Positions 9,801 through 18,250 of a DNA stretch of 18,250 nt are shown in pieces; the first letter of the stretch is position 1; each line of letters begins with the position of its first letter. Location: NCBI GenBank assembly GCA_002751075.1, contig NAOQ01000695.1, forward strand, positions 14,837 to 33,086, read 5' to 3'. The position numbers and the translations under genes were made by a program. The notes under the pieces were generated by a model that saw nothing but the letters and a program-made list of their open reading frames with translations, made no database searches and had not been told where the DNA came from. The stretch comes from Ichthyophonus hoferi. Its lineage: Eukaryota; Opisthokonta; Ichthyosporea; Ichthyophonida; Ichthyophonidae.

Positions 9801-12694
9801 TAGTAAGGTATGCCTTTTTAAATGAACAAAATTTAAAATAAATGTTTTGTTAAAATACTTATACATTGGTCACAGATGGCATAATATTATCAATTATACC
9901 ACTTATTAATAATTACAGATTAATCTGAAACATTGGATTTAATTGCCCATTCATGGTTGTTTTACTCTCAACAACACAGTCAATATGAAATGTTAGTAAA
10001 CCAAAAAGGGAGGTCAAAAATGCTCTTTATATGTAAAGTAGAAAAATGCAGTGTTATCTACTAGAACCTTAACAATATTTTATAATTTGTGCAGGTTAAA
10101 GGAGTGCCGTTAAGGCCTGTAGGTCCTAGAGCACAGAAATCTTCCTCTGATTGGCGTATTGACCCAACGGAGTTGGAGAAGGCACTTACCCCAAACACCC
10201 GCCTGTTAATTATCAATACTCCCCACAACCCTATTGGAAAGGTCATGTCTTTGCCCGAATTAAAGGTGTGTATGTACTATTCCAGCATATATCCTCTGAT
10301 ATTTTTTAACTTTTTCAAATGTATTAAAATGTATAAGTTCCACTGAATTTTAGAAAAACATATAATCACACTAATATGATGCATATAATGCACGATAAAT
10401 GAAAGCTTGGTACTCCAGAGACTAGTGAAGCATAAAACTGACTACATATATAGACATATGTAGGAGTAATTTATACATATTTATATATTGTTTAAAAATA
10501 GAAACGTATAAATATGGATTAGAGTCACTGAAACATAAGCACAGGATCATAATAGTTCAAGCATACCCATATCTTTCATCATTATAATGTTTTAAAAAAT
10601 TTGTTGCTTGAGATCACAGTGCATACAGCCACCAAAATCAGATAAAAAACGGTAAAAATATTTTGAAATTGATTAGCTCATCCAGGAACTAGCAGCTATA
10701 CTCCGCAAGCACCCTCATGTAATCCTTCTCTCGGATGAAGTATATGAGTTTGCTGTGTATGATGGGCTCAAACATGAGCGCATTGCCACCCTTCCCGACA
10801 TGTTCCCTCGTACTATTTCTCTTTACAGTGCTGGGAAAACATTTTCGGCTACAGGGTGGCGTGTGGGCTATAGTATTGCACCCCCAACCCTATCAAAACC
10901 TCTACTTAAAGTTCAGGCTGCTATAAATTTCTGTGCGCCCGTTCCTTTAGAGGTGGGAGTAGCCGGTGCATTTCGGGCATGCATGGCAAATGATTACCTT
11001 ATGGTGTGTATGGATAAGAACATGATTATTGATATGTTATATTTTATTACTATATTATATTATTATATGTTTACTTGTGCTACTGGTTTCGTTTATGAAC
11101 ACTCTTGACTATCCCTTCAGAGGTATTGGAAATTTGAAAATAAGAAAGTGGGCCTGCTGTTGTTGTTGTTTATCTACATAAGTGTCAATGCCTACATATA
11201 TATACGTATATGCCCATTTCATGCCTATATACACTCATTTATGTATGCAATAATGGAATTGTATTTACTATAACTCGTCATAACAAGGAATGAAGGTTTT
11301 TTTAAAATTATAGCCACTCACAGCCTATTTTTCTGTATTAATTATGTTCATATTACAGACATATCCTGCCATGTTGCAAGAAAAAAGAGACAAACTAGCG
11401 GGCTCTTTAAGAAATGCAGGGCTGCATCCAATTATTCCTGAGGGGGGATATTTCACAATGGCAGATACCACTTTCTTGACTGCTGTAAAAGATGAGGCTG
11501 ATGATAAAGATCCTAACAAGTATTTTCTCTCCGTCTCATTCTATTATTTATTGTCATTCCCATCTTTTTCTCTTGACCATTTGGTATGTTTTCCTTTAAA
11601 TTACTACCTAGTAAGTGCTCTAGCACATTCATATGATTGATTATACTGGTCTGCCTCACCCATAAACAAAATGACAGGGAAAGTCCCGGGAGTGTGGTGA
11701 AAAATAAAATATTTAGGGCAAACCCCCTATCAGAATTTGATAATTGCATAGATCCAGAATGAGCTCTCCAATGACAGGGGTTAAGGGGGATGGCGATTTC
11801 CAACGAATTGAAGATACGGGTGAAATTGAGGCTAAATTTCCAAGATAATTTTTAAACCTTGGAAAACGGGGTCTTGACCTTGAAAGTTACTGTGAAAATA
11901 ATTTCAAAAATTGAGTTGTAGAAATTAGGCTAGTAGTATGGACAGAGTGCCAAAGTTTGGCCAAAAATTGGGTGGCTCAAGCTGCACACTTTGAGCCACT
12001 TTTCAAGAATTTTAGAATTTTTAAAATTATTAAACCGTGCCGTTTTAGATATATTCTTGTAGTCATGCAAGTAAACTCCTGTACCACAGAACGTTCAATT
12101 AGCCTGTATATATCTATGCTTATTTGTGAATACAGTTACATGCCTGAGTAGACATTTAAATACTTACACATAAAAACCCAAAGAAAGACGGTTTAGTAAG
12201 CCAGATTCCCCACAAACAACAAAAAAATAGCTTAGTCGATAAATTCAATGACACAAAGAAACAAATGCTGCACTATATAAAACCTTTCCATCCATAAATA
12301 GGAGGGTACCATTCCACACAAATAACATAACGGAAAGACTACCATAAGTAGCAATACGTTTTTTTTCTTCAGCAAAGTAGCACGTTTAGTCAAACTAGTT
12401 TGGTATAATAATGCATAAAATGCAAGCGTTAGTGGTAGTAATGAACTATAACTAATCCAAAATTTCCCTTCTTATAGGGTTCTAGATCAACGACGAGACT
12501 ATCGCATTGCCAGATGGTTGACTGAAAAGATCAAATTAACTGGGATTCCAACTTCCGGATTTTATTTACCTGACCATCGGGAACAATCCAATACTTTATT
12601 GCGCTTCTGCCATACTAAAGATGACCAAACCTTATCGTCTGCTGCTAAAAACCTGGAAAAGTTATCTACAATATGCAAAGAAAATACACTTTAG
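6841..12694 (+). CDS. KYAT3-like: Kynurenine aminotransferase / cysteine-S-conjugate beta-lyase (PLP class I fold), complete
   Basis: Seven coding exons: 6841-7041, 8298-8372, 8864-9055, 10095-10265, 10686-11003, 11359-11519 and 12478-12694, giving 444 residues (usual family length 420-455). The enzyme transaminates L-kynurenine to kynurenic acid with a 2-oxo acid, using PLP. Visible motifs are NLGQGFP (52-58), an NQY motif from exon 2, NTPHNPIGK (Asn201), SDEVYE (Asp230, Tyr233), SAGKTFSATGW with Schiff-base Lys264, and LLRFC with carboxylate-binding Arg415. Spacing matches human KYAT1 Asn185, Asp213, Tyr216, Lys247 and Arg398. Residues 1-30 are basic, Ser-rich and free of acidic residues, suggesting mitochondrial import. 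An in-frame stop just upstream fixes the ATG. SSSDW and GGYF details resemble KYAT3; the C-terminus (RIARWL, then the GFYLPDH region) resembles yeast BNA3, so orthology within the family is open. Introns 1 and 2 appear to use GC donors. No canonical AATAAA lies within about 140 bp after the stop. Confidence 0.95.
7042..8297 (+). other. KYAT intron 1, probable GC-AG intron
   Basis: With exon 1 ending at AAG (7039-7041), the intron opens GCACGT and closes TTTAG at 8297. The joined protein reads FLK then EAAIEAI, which matches the KEAAxEA helix typical of this family. The canonical alternative (exon to 7045, GTTGAG donor, acceptor after 8304) keeps the frame but reads FLKAPIEAI, losing a residue and the EAA motif. 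The intron is unusually T-rich on the transcribed-sense strand over 7050-8050, which opens several long F/L-rich shadow frames. Confidence 0.6.
8373..8863 (+). other. KYAT intron 2, probable GC-AG intron
   Basis: Exon 2 ends with AAG at 8370-8372 and the intron opens GCGGGG; the acceptor is CATAG at 8863. The joined peptide HPELVK-VLAEMY keeps exactly 16 residues between NQY and the Tyr of the next helix, as in human KYAT3 and yeast BNA3. The GT at 8367 (GTGAAG) would drop two residues from that helix. The GT at 8378 gives the wrong phase for the only good acceptor. Confidence 0.65.
11650..12060. other. Compositionally distinct block in KYAT intron 6
   Basis: This part of the 958-bp intron is less AT-rich than the other introns and has runs such as CCCGGG, CCCCC and GGGG. 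It includes a perfect 9-bp inverted repeat, GTGGCTCAA (11972-11980) and TTGAGCCAC (11991-11999), around a 10-nt loop. No frame here is convincing as protein. It could be a fragment of an interspersed repeat, a folded RNA element or simply a GC-richer island; no terminal repeats or target duplication are visible. Confidence 0.35.
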
Positions 12695-13357
12695 TCACAT
12701 ATAGTTACTATGAGTGAAAATGTTGCTTGGTATAATAGCATATTGCTTTTTGTTTTGGCTTGAAAATGTAGGGTAAAAATATAGAGACCAATAATTCAAA
12801 AGGTCAAACTTAAAGAAAAAGAACAAGTAATTATGGAAGAATGTTTTGATGTCTGCATATATATCTTACGTAAGGTATTTTTATGTTGTGTTTATGGTCA
12901 AGTCTTTCAAGCATACAGAAACACACGCACACATATAACACTATATTATCAACATATATATATAAGATTTTAGTCAAGTACAAGAGAACACCCATATGTT
13001 TTTATATCATTGGAATAGCTATGCTTAGTTTAGGTAAATCCTGTTACTTAAGTATATGACGCCAACATGCAAATTCAATTGCCACTAGTTGGTAGTACTT
13101 TAAGTTGGGCAATACTAAAAGTTTTCATGAGCTACCTATGTAGCTGTGAACAGGTGTATTATATTGAGATTTAAAAAGAAAAATACTACGGGGTAACTCT
13201 ATGTAATAATGAGTATGAAGCCCTACAAAATAATATTTGTAAGACAAGATATAATGTTCCTTATGAAAATATATGCAATTAAGTAACTTGCTTTTAGCCA
13301 CAATAGCTTGCTGAACAGGTATTCCCCCATACACTTGCCTACTTGTGTGGCAGATAA
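12695..13357. other. 3' flank of the KYAT gene, no gene seen
   Basis: AT-rich DNA with stops in all frames. It should hold the KYAT 3' UTR, but no canonical AATAAA occurs close to the stop. The 69-codon minus-strand frame at 13125-13334 is rich in Y, I, H and L and I take it as chance. Confidence 0.5.
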
Positions 13358-13623
13358 TTAAAAAGCAGGGCTGTCGTAGTCTGAATAATCAGACTCTGCG
13401 TCCTGCTGTAAGGTAGTTCTCTTGGATCTAGAACTCTTGTCATTACCTGATCCGTGGTTTCATCCTAGTTCTCAGTTGCTAGGTTGTCCCTCTCTGAGTC
13501 ACTTATAAACGCTACCCACTGTTTCTTCTTATTCACCTGTGGGGTGGATCCTGACTTCTGGCTTGTGTTCTTCATGTTTATGGCCACTACTGGCAGATCA
13601 ACGTTCTCTGAATTACTTGACAT
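13358..13623 (-). CDS. Candidate small gene: two adjacent protein-like minus-strand frames
   Basis: The first frame runs from the ATG at 13621-13623 to a stop ending at 13465 and codes for 52 residues starting MSSNSENVDLPVVAINMKNT. It is polar, Ser/Asn/Lys-rich and contains QWVAFISDSERDN. The second frame lies directly downstream in another phase (13459-13358). It codes for 33 residues with a basic SSRSKRTT segment and an acidic tail, AESDYSDYDSPAF, before a stop. Both are far more protein-like than surrounding frames, and the block is visibly less AT-rich. They could be two exons of a small spliced gene (CAG/GTGAAT near 13537 is a possible donor), two exons of a longer minus-strand gene, or remains of a decayed one. 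I recognise no family. The block would be head-to-head with PPIL2, whose start codon is 873 bp away. Confidence 0.33.
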
Positions 13624-14495
13624 ATTAATGCTTAATGACAACTTTATTTAAGATATTCAACTGAAATCCGAATCCAGACTCAGTCTGAGCATGCTGGTTA
13701 TATAGTTGTAAAATCAGAGACCGTTTCATCTGACCATGTGCAGAGAGCTTTCTATTATACCTTCTGGAGTCTACTTATTCTGACACTATTATTACCTCAT
13801 ATACTGTGACTAATCCACTGTTTAAAGCTGTTTCACAACCAATTGTGTATATAGTGTTAACTTAATATTATAAGTTTCAAGATACTTAGAGGTTAATTGC
13901 TAGATGCACCTAAAGTAATTCTTATGCCAAACATTCTACAGTATTATATCCATACTGCAACAAGGGCCGTTTAGAACTCCTCATCGACCACTATATATTC
14001 ACTATATATTCCATCTAGTATGTAGGTTCACTTAAATAGCCAGGTGCTTATTGAAACATCTTACAGGCTACACATACAACCATAATCACAGGTACATTTG
14101 TGTGCAATGAAGTAATATATAAATGTAATAACATAAATGTTATAACACTTAGGCACACACAGGCATACACTTCTATACCTGAGTTAGCATTGTGAAAATA
14201 CTACATAATTATAGACTTTACATCCCAAGTAAGCAAATAAATCAACCAGGCCACCCACTCATAATATATAATTTCAAACCTACTAATTATTGGTAGAATA
14301 TCAGGTATTTGTTAGCCTTTACGTAAATGTCATTATTTACAAAGTAGCGCATCCCAAATATGTATACAATACAATAATAGTATTAGTAATATAATTATAT
14401 AATTATATAATATAATCGTATAACCGTATCTACCTAATCTTTTTGGCTAGCTTTATGCATTTTAGAATTTATTGTTGGATAAATAACACGCAAAC
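13624..14495. other. Intergenic region upstream of PPIL2
   Basis: AT-rich sequence with no convincing exon. It includes the 13-bp palindrome CAGACTCAGTCTG at 13675-13687 and an almost pure A/T stretch at about 14370-14415. The PPIL2 promoter must lie here, but I see no clear TATA or CCAAT box at a convincing distance. Confidence 0.45.
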
Positions 14496-17400
14496 ATGGG
14501 AAAGAAACAGCATCAAAAGGATAAAATGTAGGTCTTCTCCTCTAGATTGCAGATACGTAAGCTTGCTTAGCATATCAAAGTATGATAAAGAAATAGATGA
14601 GAGACGAAATAAAGTGTGGAAAAAGCAAAGAGTTATGCACTGGTAGAGAGAGGGAAAGAGAAGCCATGTGAAAATGGCTTATGATTGATTTGGTTAAGTT
14701 AGGTTAGGGTATAATATAGTGAAAGGCAACCAGTTACAAACACTCTCTGCAGGTACATTACCCACACTGAGTGGTCATCACTCTATGGTGGGAGAAATGC
14801 CGGGAAAGTAGGCCCTACCTTTAAAAAGCTACCATATAACTGTTGTAGGTGTGTATATATATATGTTTATTAGATAGGCTATACCTATAATAACCTATAT
14901 ATATAAATATGTCTTTCCTTTTGCTACTATCTAGTCTATAAACATGTTTCTTTATTTTAACTTTTCCATTTGTAACTTTATTCCATATAGCGAGAATATT
15001 ATTGTATTTTGTGTAATGCAGTCTCTGTAACCTTGAGGGACTTTATGGATCATTTACTAGTTGAGTGAGCCGTATACTTTGCTGAGAGCTGTTATTATAA
15101 CACTTTGGTATAAAGGGAGAATAGGTTATTGAAGGCGGTGGGTATGTGTCACTTTATTATGGGCTGTATATACCTGCATATATATGCCTATATGTACATA
15201 TATATTATACATTTATCTATCTCCGACTGTAATAGCTAATCATAGAAATGTGTATTTCAAATTAAATGACTGTGGTTGAAGTTGCGTGGGTATATAGTAT
15301 CGATCTGTTTATATACTACATGTTTATGTTACTGTTATAGTAATATTATATTCTGCGCTAATTTTTGGTCTATTAACCTGATGTGTCTATATTACAGTTT
15401 GTCATTTCAGCCTTTTGCCAATCCTGTATGTGATCAAGCTGGCAATGTATTCGACCTTCTGTACGTCCTTCTCTTTCTTTTCTCTCTTTCTCTCTTTCTT
15501 TCTTTCTCTCTATCTCCCTCTCTCTCTCCCTCTTTCTATTCTTTCCCTGACTCCTCATCTACCTACTTGTAAGCATATATACACACACTAACGCATCAAT
15601 TACAAATAAAAGCATGTAAACCTATCCATGCATCTACTTCTACATCCGTACTCATATAGCACACTAAGTTGTACCACTTCCATCTTACCCTTTCCCTCTC
15701 TCTATTGGATCACAGTGCGATCGTGCCTTACATCAAGAAGTACTCAACCAATCCTGTCACAGGAGAGGCCCTCAAGACTAAAGATCTTATAAAGCTGACC
15801 TTTCATAAGAACAATGCGGGTAGGGGCCAGAAAGGTTATATATATATATAAGTAGATATGTATATATGGTATCTAGGCGATCATGTTGTTTATGCTACTA
15901 CTGGATTGGTATGATATAGCATAGTATAATATAGTATAGTATAGCATAGTATAGTATAATATAGTATGGTATGGTATAATATAGTATAGTATAGTATAGT
16001 ATAGTATAGTATTTAGTATAGTATGATATAGTATAATATGGTATGGTATGATATATGATATACTGATAGGGTAGCCGATCTAGACATAAAATATTTTTTA
16101 TGTGAATATATATATGATTTACGGTAATTCTGCTATGAATACTCCTGCATTTAAAATACATAAAATTAAAATTGAAACTCTAATTCATTTGAATTTGAAT
16201 TTTAATTTCTTTCCTTTTGCTCCTGCATGGTCATTTCCATATATAGCAAGATAGAGATGTCCTAAAAGGGATAAAGCACCCCAACCAATCGAATGATAGA
16301 GTGAGATATTCCTAGGGCTTACTTGTTATTTTTGAATACAGGAGAATACCATGACCCAGTTACCTTCAAGCAATTCATGGATAACAGTCATGTGGTAGCT
16401 AATAGAATTAGTGGACACGTTTATCTAATGGATACGATTGACCGACTTAATGCAAAGTATACATACATTTCACTCTTTTACTATCTCTCTTTCTGTCTTT
16501 CTCACCATTTCTATGTATGTCTTCATTATATTTCCTCTTGAACACCAATAAAACTACCATTTCCACCCTCTTGGTTAATTACTAGTCCCTGGTATATTAA
16601 TTTTATCTATTTGCTACGTTCTTTCTACTATAAGCTTTCGCTACACTTTGTGTGTAAATACGCATCACAAATGTATCATATATGTAACTATATATATTGT
16701 TATGTATACATGTATGTTTGCATATGTATTCATTGTCTTATTACTATATTTAAAGGGTCTCTCTCATTGAGCATTATTTTTAATGCTATGTAAGTCTACT
16801 ATTCTCTGTTTTTTAAATAATTATTCTTTTTTGTATTTATTACTACAGACCCTGCCAACCTAAAAACACACACATATATATATATAATCAATCATACTCA
16901 TAACTTACCAATGATGCCGTTATGATGTCATCCATACTCTAGGCCAAAATTCTGGAAAGATCTTTTGACTGACGAGCCTTTTAAGAGAAGTGATCTTATT
17001 ACAATTCAGGTAGGCTAATTCATTGCATCTATTATAATTTACTTTTTCATGTTGATTGCCTGATATCATAGTGGTCCATTGTCATGGTAGCAGAGGGTAT
17101 GGTAGCAGAGGGTCAACTTTGCGATTGGTTTAGGTTAGGTGACCAACCAAAATGAGATTATGGGGAATGGAGTTTCCCTCTTTCCCATGTACTTTATCTT
17201 GGCCAATCATCCTTCATAGTAATTTATCTTACTCAATCATGTTTGTGGGTTCTTTATCTTGACCAATCCTCTCTTCGCACTTCCTGTCCTTCCCAACCCC
17301 TCCCTCAACCCTTATTATAACTATAACTATACTATTACAACCCGTAATCCATTGTGGGAAATTAAGTTTATCAAGTGCTGTCTTTAGTATTGGGTTTTCG

Positions 17401-17988
17401 GTTTTTAAAATATATAGCCGGTAGGTTATTATTGGCTAGCCGTGTTATTTTAAAACTCTTAGATATAATCTACCTCCCCCTCTAGTCATTTCCTATTTAA
17501 AACCCCTGCCAATTAGAGTGGAGATTGTGCTGGATGATAGAAAATAAAATAAAATTTGTATTGGGACTAGGCATTTTAAAATTACCATGACAACCACAAT
17601 TATCGTACTGTAGCCTAAATTTCTTATTTTTCAGACACTCGGATAATAAGATTACGTCATTCAATCACATATTTTTTTTTGGCGATAATCTGGAATTACC
17701 TATGGTTGGTTGCCTAAAGGTCACTGTGGCCGTCTATGACAATCATGACATTACATGATATGCCAATGCCTAGTGTATATAGCCAATAGCACAACAAGGA
17801 CATCACATGATATACCAGTGCCTAGTGTATATAGCCAATAGCACAACAAGAACATCACATGATATACAAATCCTTAGTGTATGCAGATGTTGACACCTAC
17901 ATATATTTTCAGGATCCACAACACCCAGAGAAGCAAAACTTTTCCGAATTCCATCATGTTAAGAACCAACTAAAAGTGGTTAGTGAAG
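14496..17988 (+). CDS. PPIL2: PPIL2: U-box / cyclophilin-type spliceosomal protein, N-terminal half, partial
   Basis: Seven coding exons are visible: 14496-14527, 14753-14848, 15398-15460, 15716-15819, 16342-16456, 16943-17009 and 17913-17988, giving 184 residues. The gene continues off the right edge after a GTAGGA donor. All junctions are GT-AG and phase-consistent. The protein starts MGKKQHQKDKMYIT, nearly the same as human MGKRQHQKDKMYIT, with A at -3 of the ATG. The U-box spans about residues 36-110: KKLPYNCCSLSFQPF, NPVCDQAGNVFDLL, IVPYIKKYSTNPVTGE and LIKLTFHKN. It has no zinc-ligand pattern, as expected for a U-box. Next come VYLMDTIDRLN, then KDLLTDEPFKRSDLITIQD, as in human KDLLTDEPF-type sequence. 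Human PPIL2 (Cyp60) is a nuclear, spliceosome-associated U-box protein with a C-terminal cyclophilin domain, which lies outside this window. Human has Cys where this protein has Asp102 (YHDPVTF versus YHCPVLF). Introns 3, 4, 6 and 7 carry the tandem repeats listed separately. Confidence 0.97.
15471..15545 (+). repeat. CT-rich microsatellite in PPIL2 intron 3
   Basis: A TCTC/TTTC polypyrimidine tract starts about 10 nt downstream of the exon 3 donor. On the minus strand it produces a K/R/E-only frame, which is an artefact of the repeat. Confidence 0.75.
15904..16062 (+). repeat. Pentanucleotide (TATAG)n repeat in PPIL2 intron 4
   Basis: About 150 bp is built from the 5-bp word TATAG (read also as GTATA) with scattered variants such as GCATA, GTATG and TAATA. 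A purer core lies at about 15980-16010. The minus strand opens a Y/I/T-rich frame across it, which is not a gene. Confidence 0.85.
16163..16208. repeat. Imperfect AT-rich inverted repeat in PPIL2 intron 4
   Basis: AAATTAAAATT at 16163-16173 is the reverse complement of 16198-16208. With two mismatches the arms extend to about 18 bp around a 10-nt loop. In AT-rich DNA this can arise by chance. Confidence 0.4.
17084..17113 (+). repeat. 15-bp perfect tandem duplication in PPIL2 intron 6
   Basis: The unit ATGGTAGCAGAGGGT occurs twice back to back with no mismatch, about 75 bp into the intron. It looks like a recent slippage or short tandem duplication. Confidence 0.85.
17191..17280 (+). repeat. 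30-bp diverged tandem repeat (three units) in PPIL2 intron 6
   Basis: TTTATCTT recurs at 17193, 17223 and 17253, exactly 30 bp apart. In each unit it is followed two bases later by CCAATCAT, TCAATCAT or CCAATCCT. The rest of each unit has drifted, so the array is older than the 15-bp and 52-bp arrays beside it. Confidence 0.7.
17292..17311 (-). other. Potential G-quadruplex on the minus strand of PPIL2 intron 6
   Basis: Four C runs on the plus strand, at 17292-17294, 17297-17300, 17302-17304 and 17309-17311, are separated by loops of 2, 1 and 4 nt. The template strand of PPIL2 is therefore G-rich and fits the G3+N1-7 rule. The transcript itself would be C-rich. Confidence 0.5.
17747..17886 (+). 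repeat. 52-bp tandem repeat (2.7 units) in PPIL2 intron 6
   Basis: Units lie at 17747-17798, 17799-17850 and a partial third at 17851-17886. The first two differ at only a few positions; the third is more diverged. Each unit holds CACATGATATAC-like and TAGTGTATATAGCCAATAGC segments, the latter with a CCAAT core. The array ends about 25 bp before the exon 7 acceptor. Confidence 0.85.
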
Positions 17989-18010
17989 GTAGGATGCATT
18001 CCTATACAGT

Positions 18011-18250
18011 AAAATTATAACTATATATAGTAAGATAATAATTGTATATAATAAGATAATAACTATATATAGTAAGATAATAACTGTATATAATAAGACA
18101 GTAACTATATAATAAGATAATAACTATATACAGTAAGATAATAACTGTATATAATAAGATAATAATTATATATAGTAAGATAATAACTGTATATAATAAG
18201 ATAATAACTATATAATAAAATAATAACTATATATAGTAAGATAATAACTG
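18011..18250 (+). repeat. 21-bp minisatellite with alternating unit types in PPIL2 intron 7
   Basis: About eleven units begin TAAGATAATAACT. Most are 21 bp; two, starting at 18094 and 18197, are 19 bp. Units ending GTATATAA tend to alternate with units ending ATATATAG, giving a 42-bp higher-order period over much of the array. The array begins about 22 bp after the exon 7 donor and runs off the window. Confidence 0.9.

Noticed and set aside
13378-13395. 7-bp hairpin AGTCTGA / TCAGACT as a terminator or RNA element
   Set aside because: It falls within the repeated Asp-Tyr-Ser codons of the candidate small frame, which explain it better.
14690-14712. GGTTAAGTTAGGTTAGGG as a telomere-like repeat
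   Set aside because: It is too short and degenerate to be a telomeric tract.
14753-14807. PPIL2 exon 2 ending at the GTAGGC after GGGAAA
   Set aside because: That donor would remove the start of the U-box. Reading on to 14848 gives the conserved FKKLPYNCCS segment and the phase needed by exon 3.
15373-15558. Minus-strand frame made of K, R and E repeats
   Set aside because: It is the complement of the CT microsatellite and overlaps PPIL2 exon 3.
15898-16161. Minus-strand Y/I/T-rich frame
   Set aside because: It is the translation of the TATAG pentanucleotide repeat.

Overview
The window is a strongly AT-rich stretch of eukaryotic nuclear DNA, most likely from an animal. Its genes are broken by spliceosomal introns of about 200-1250 bp. 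Exon phases agree across every junction I could follow, and the proteins resemble animal orthologues. Nothing in the window fixes the species. An early-branching or other invertebrate animal is a guess, based on AT-richness, intron sizes and an aminotransferase that sits between animal KYAT3 and fungal BNA3.

Layout from left to right. (1) On the minus strand, from 3817 down past the left edge, is the 5' part of a SKI2-type RNA helicase gene (SKIC2/SKIV2L): six coding exons covering about 176 N-terminal residues, before the helicase core. A perfect TGACGTCA site lies about 100 bp upstream of its start codon. (2) 3818-5731 is intergenic and holds a T18 tract followed by a G-quadruplex-type motif. 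(3) 5732-6115, minus strand, is an unidentified 127-codon reading frame that looks coding. (4) 6841-12694, plus strand, is a complete seven-exon gene for a PLP-dependent kynurenine aminotransferase / cysteine-S-conjugate beta-lyase of 444 residues, with a likely mitochondrial presequence. Its first two introns appear to start with GC instead of GT. (5) 12695-14495 is intergenic but holds two adjacent short minus-strand frames that look protein-like. (6) From 14496 past the right edge, plus strand, is the 5' half of PPIL2, a U-box / cyclophilin spliceosomal protein: seven coding exons, 184 residues, covering the U-box region. The cyclophilin domain lies outside the window.

The three recognised genes are housekeeping genes with separate jobs: cytoplasmic 3'-5' mRNA decay (SKI complex), tryptophan/kynurenine metabolism, and pre-mRNA splicing or ubiquitin ligation. 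Nothing suggests they form a functional cluster. Most unusual structure is non-coding: PPIL2 introns carry at least five unrelated tandem-repeat families, and the window has two potential G-quadruplex sites. I see no virus-like element, CRISPR array, tRNA or rRNA gene, and no recognisable transposase.
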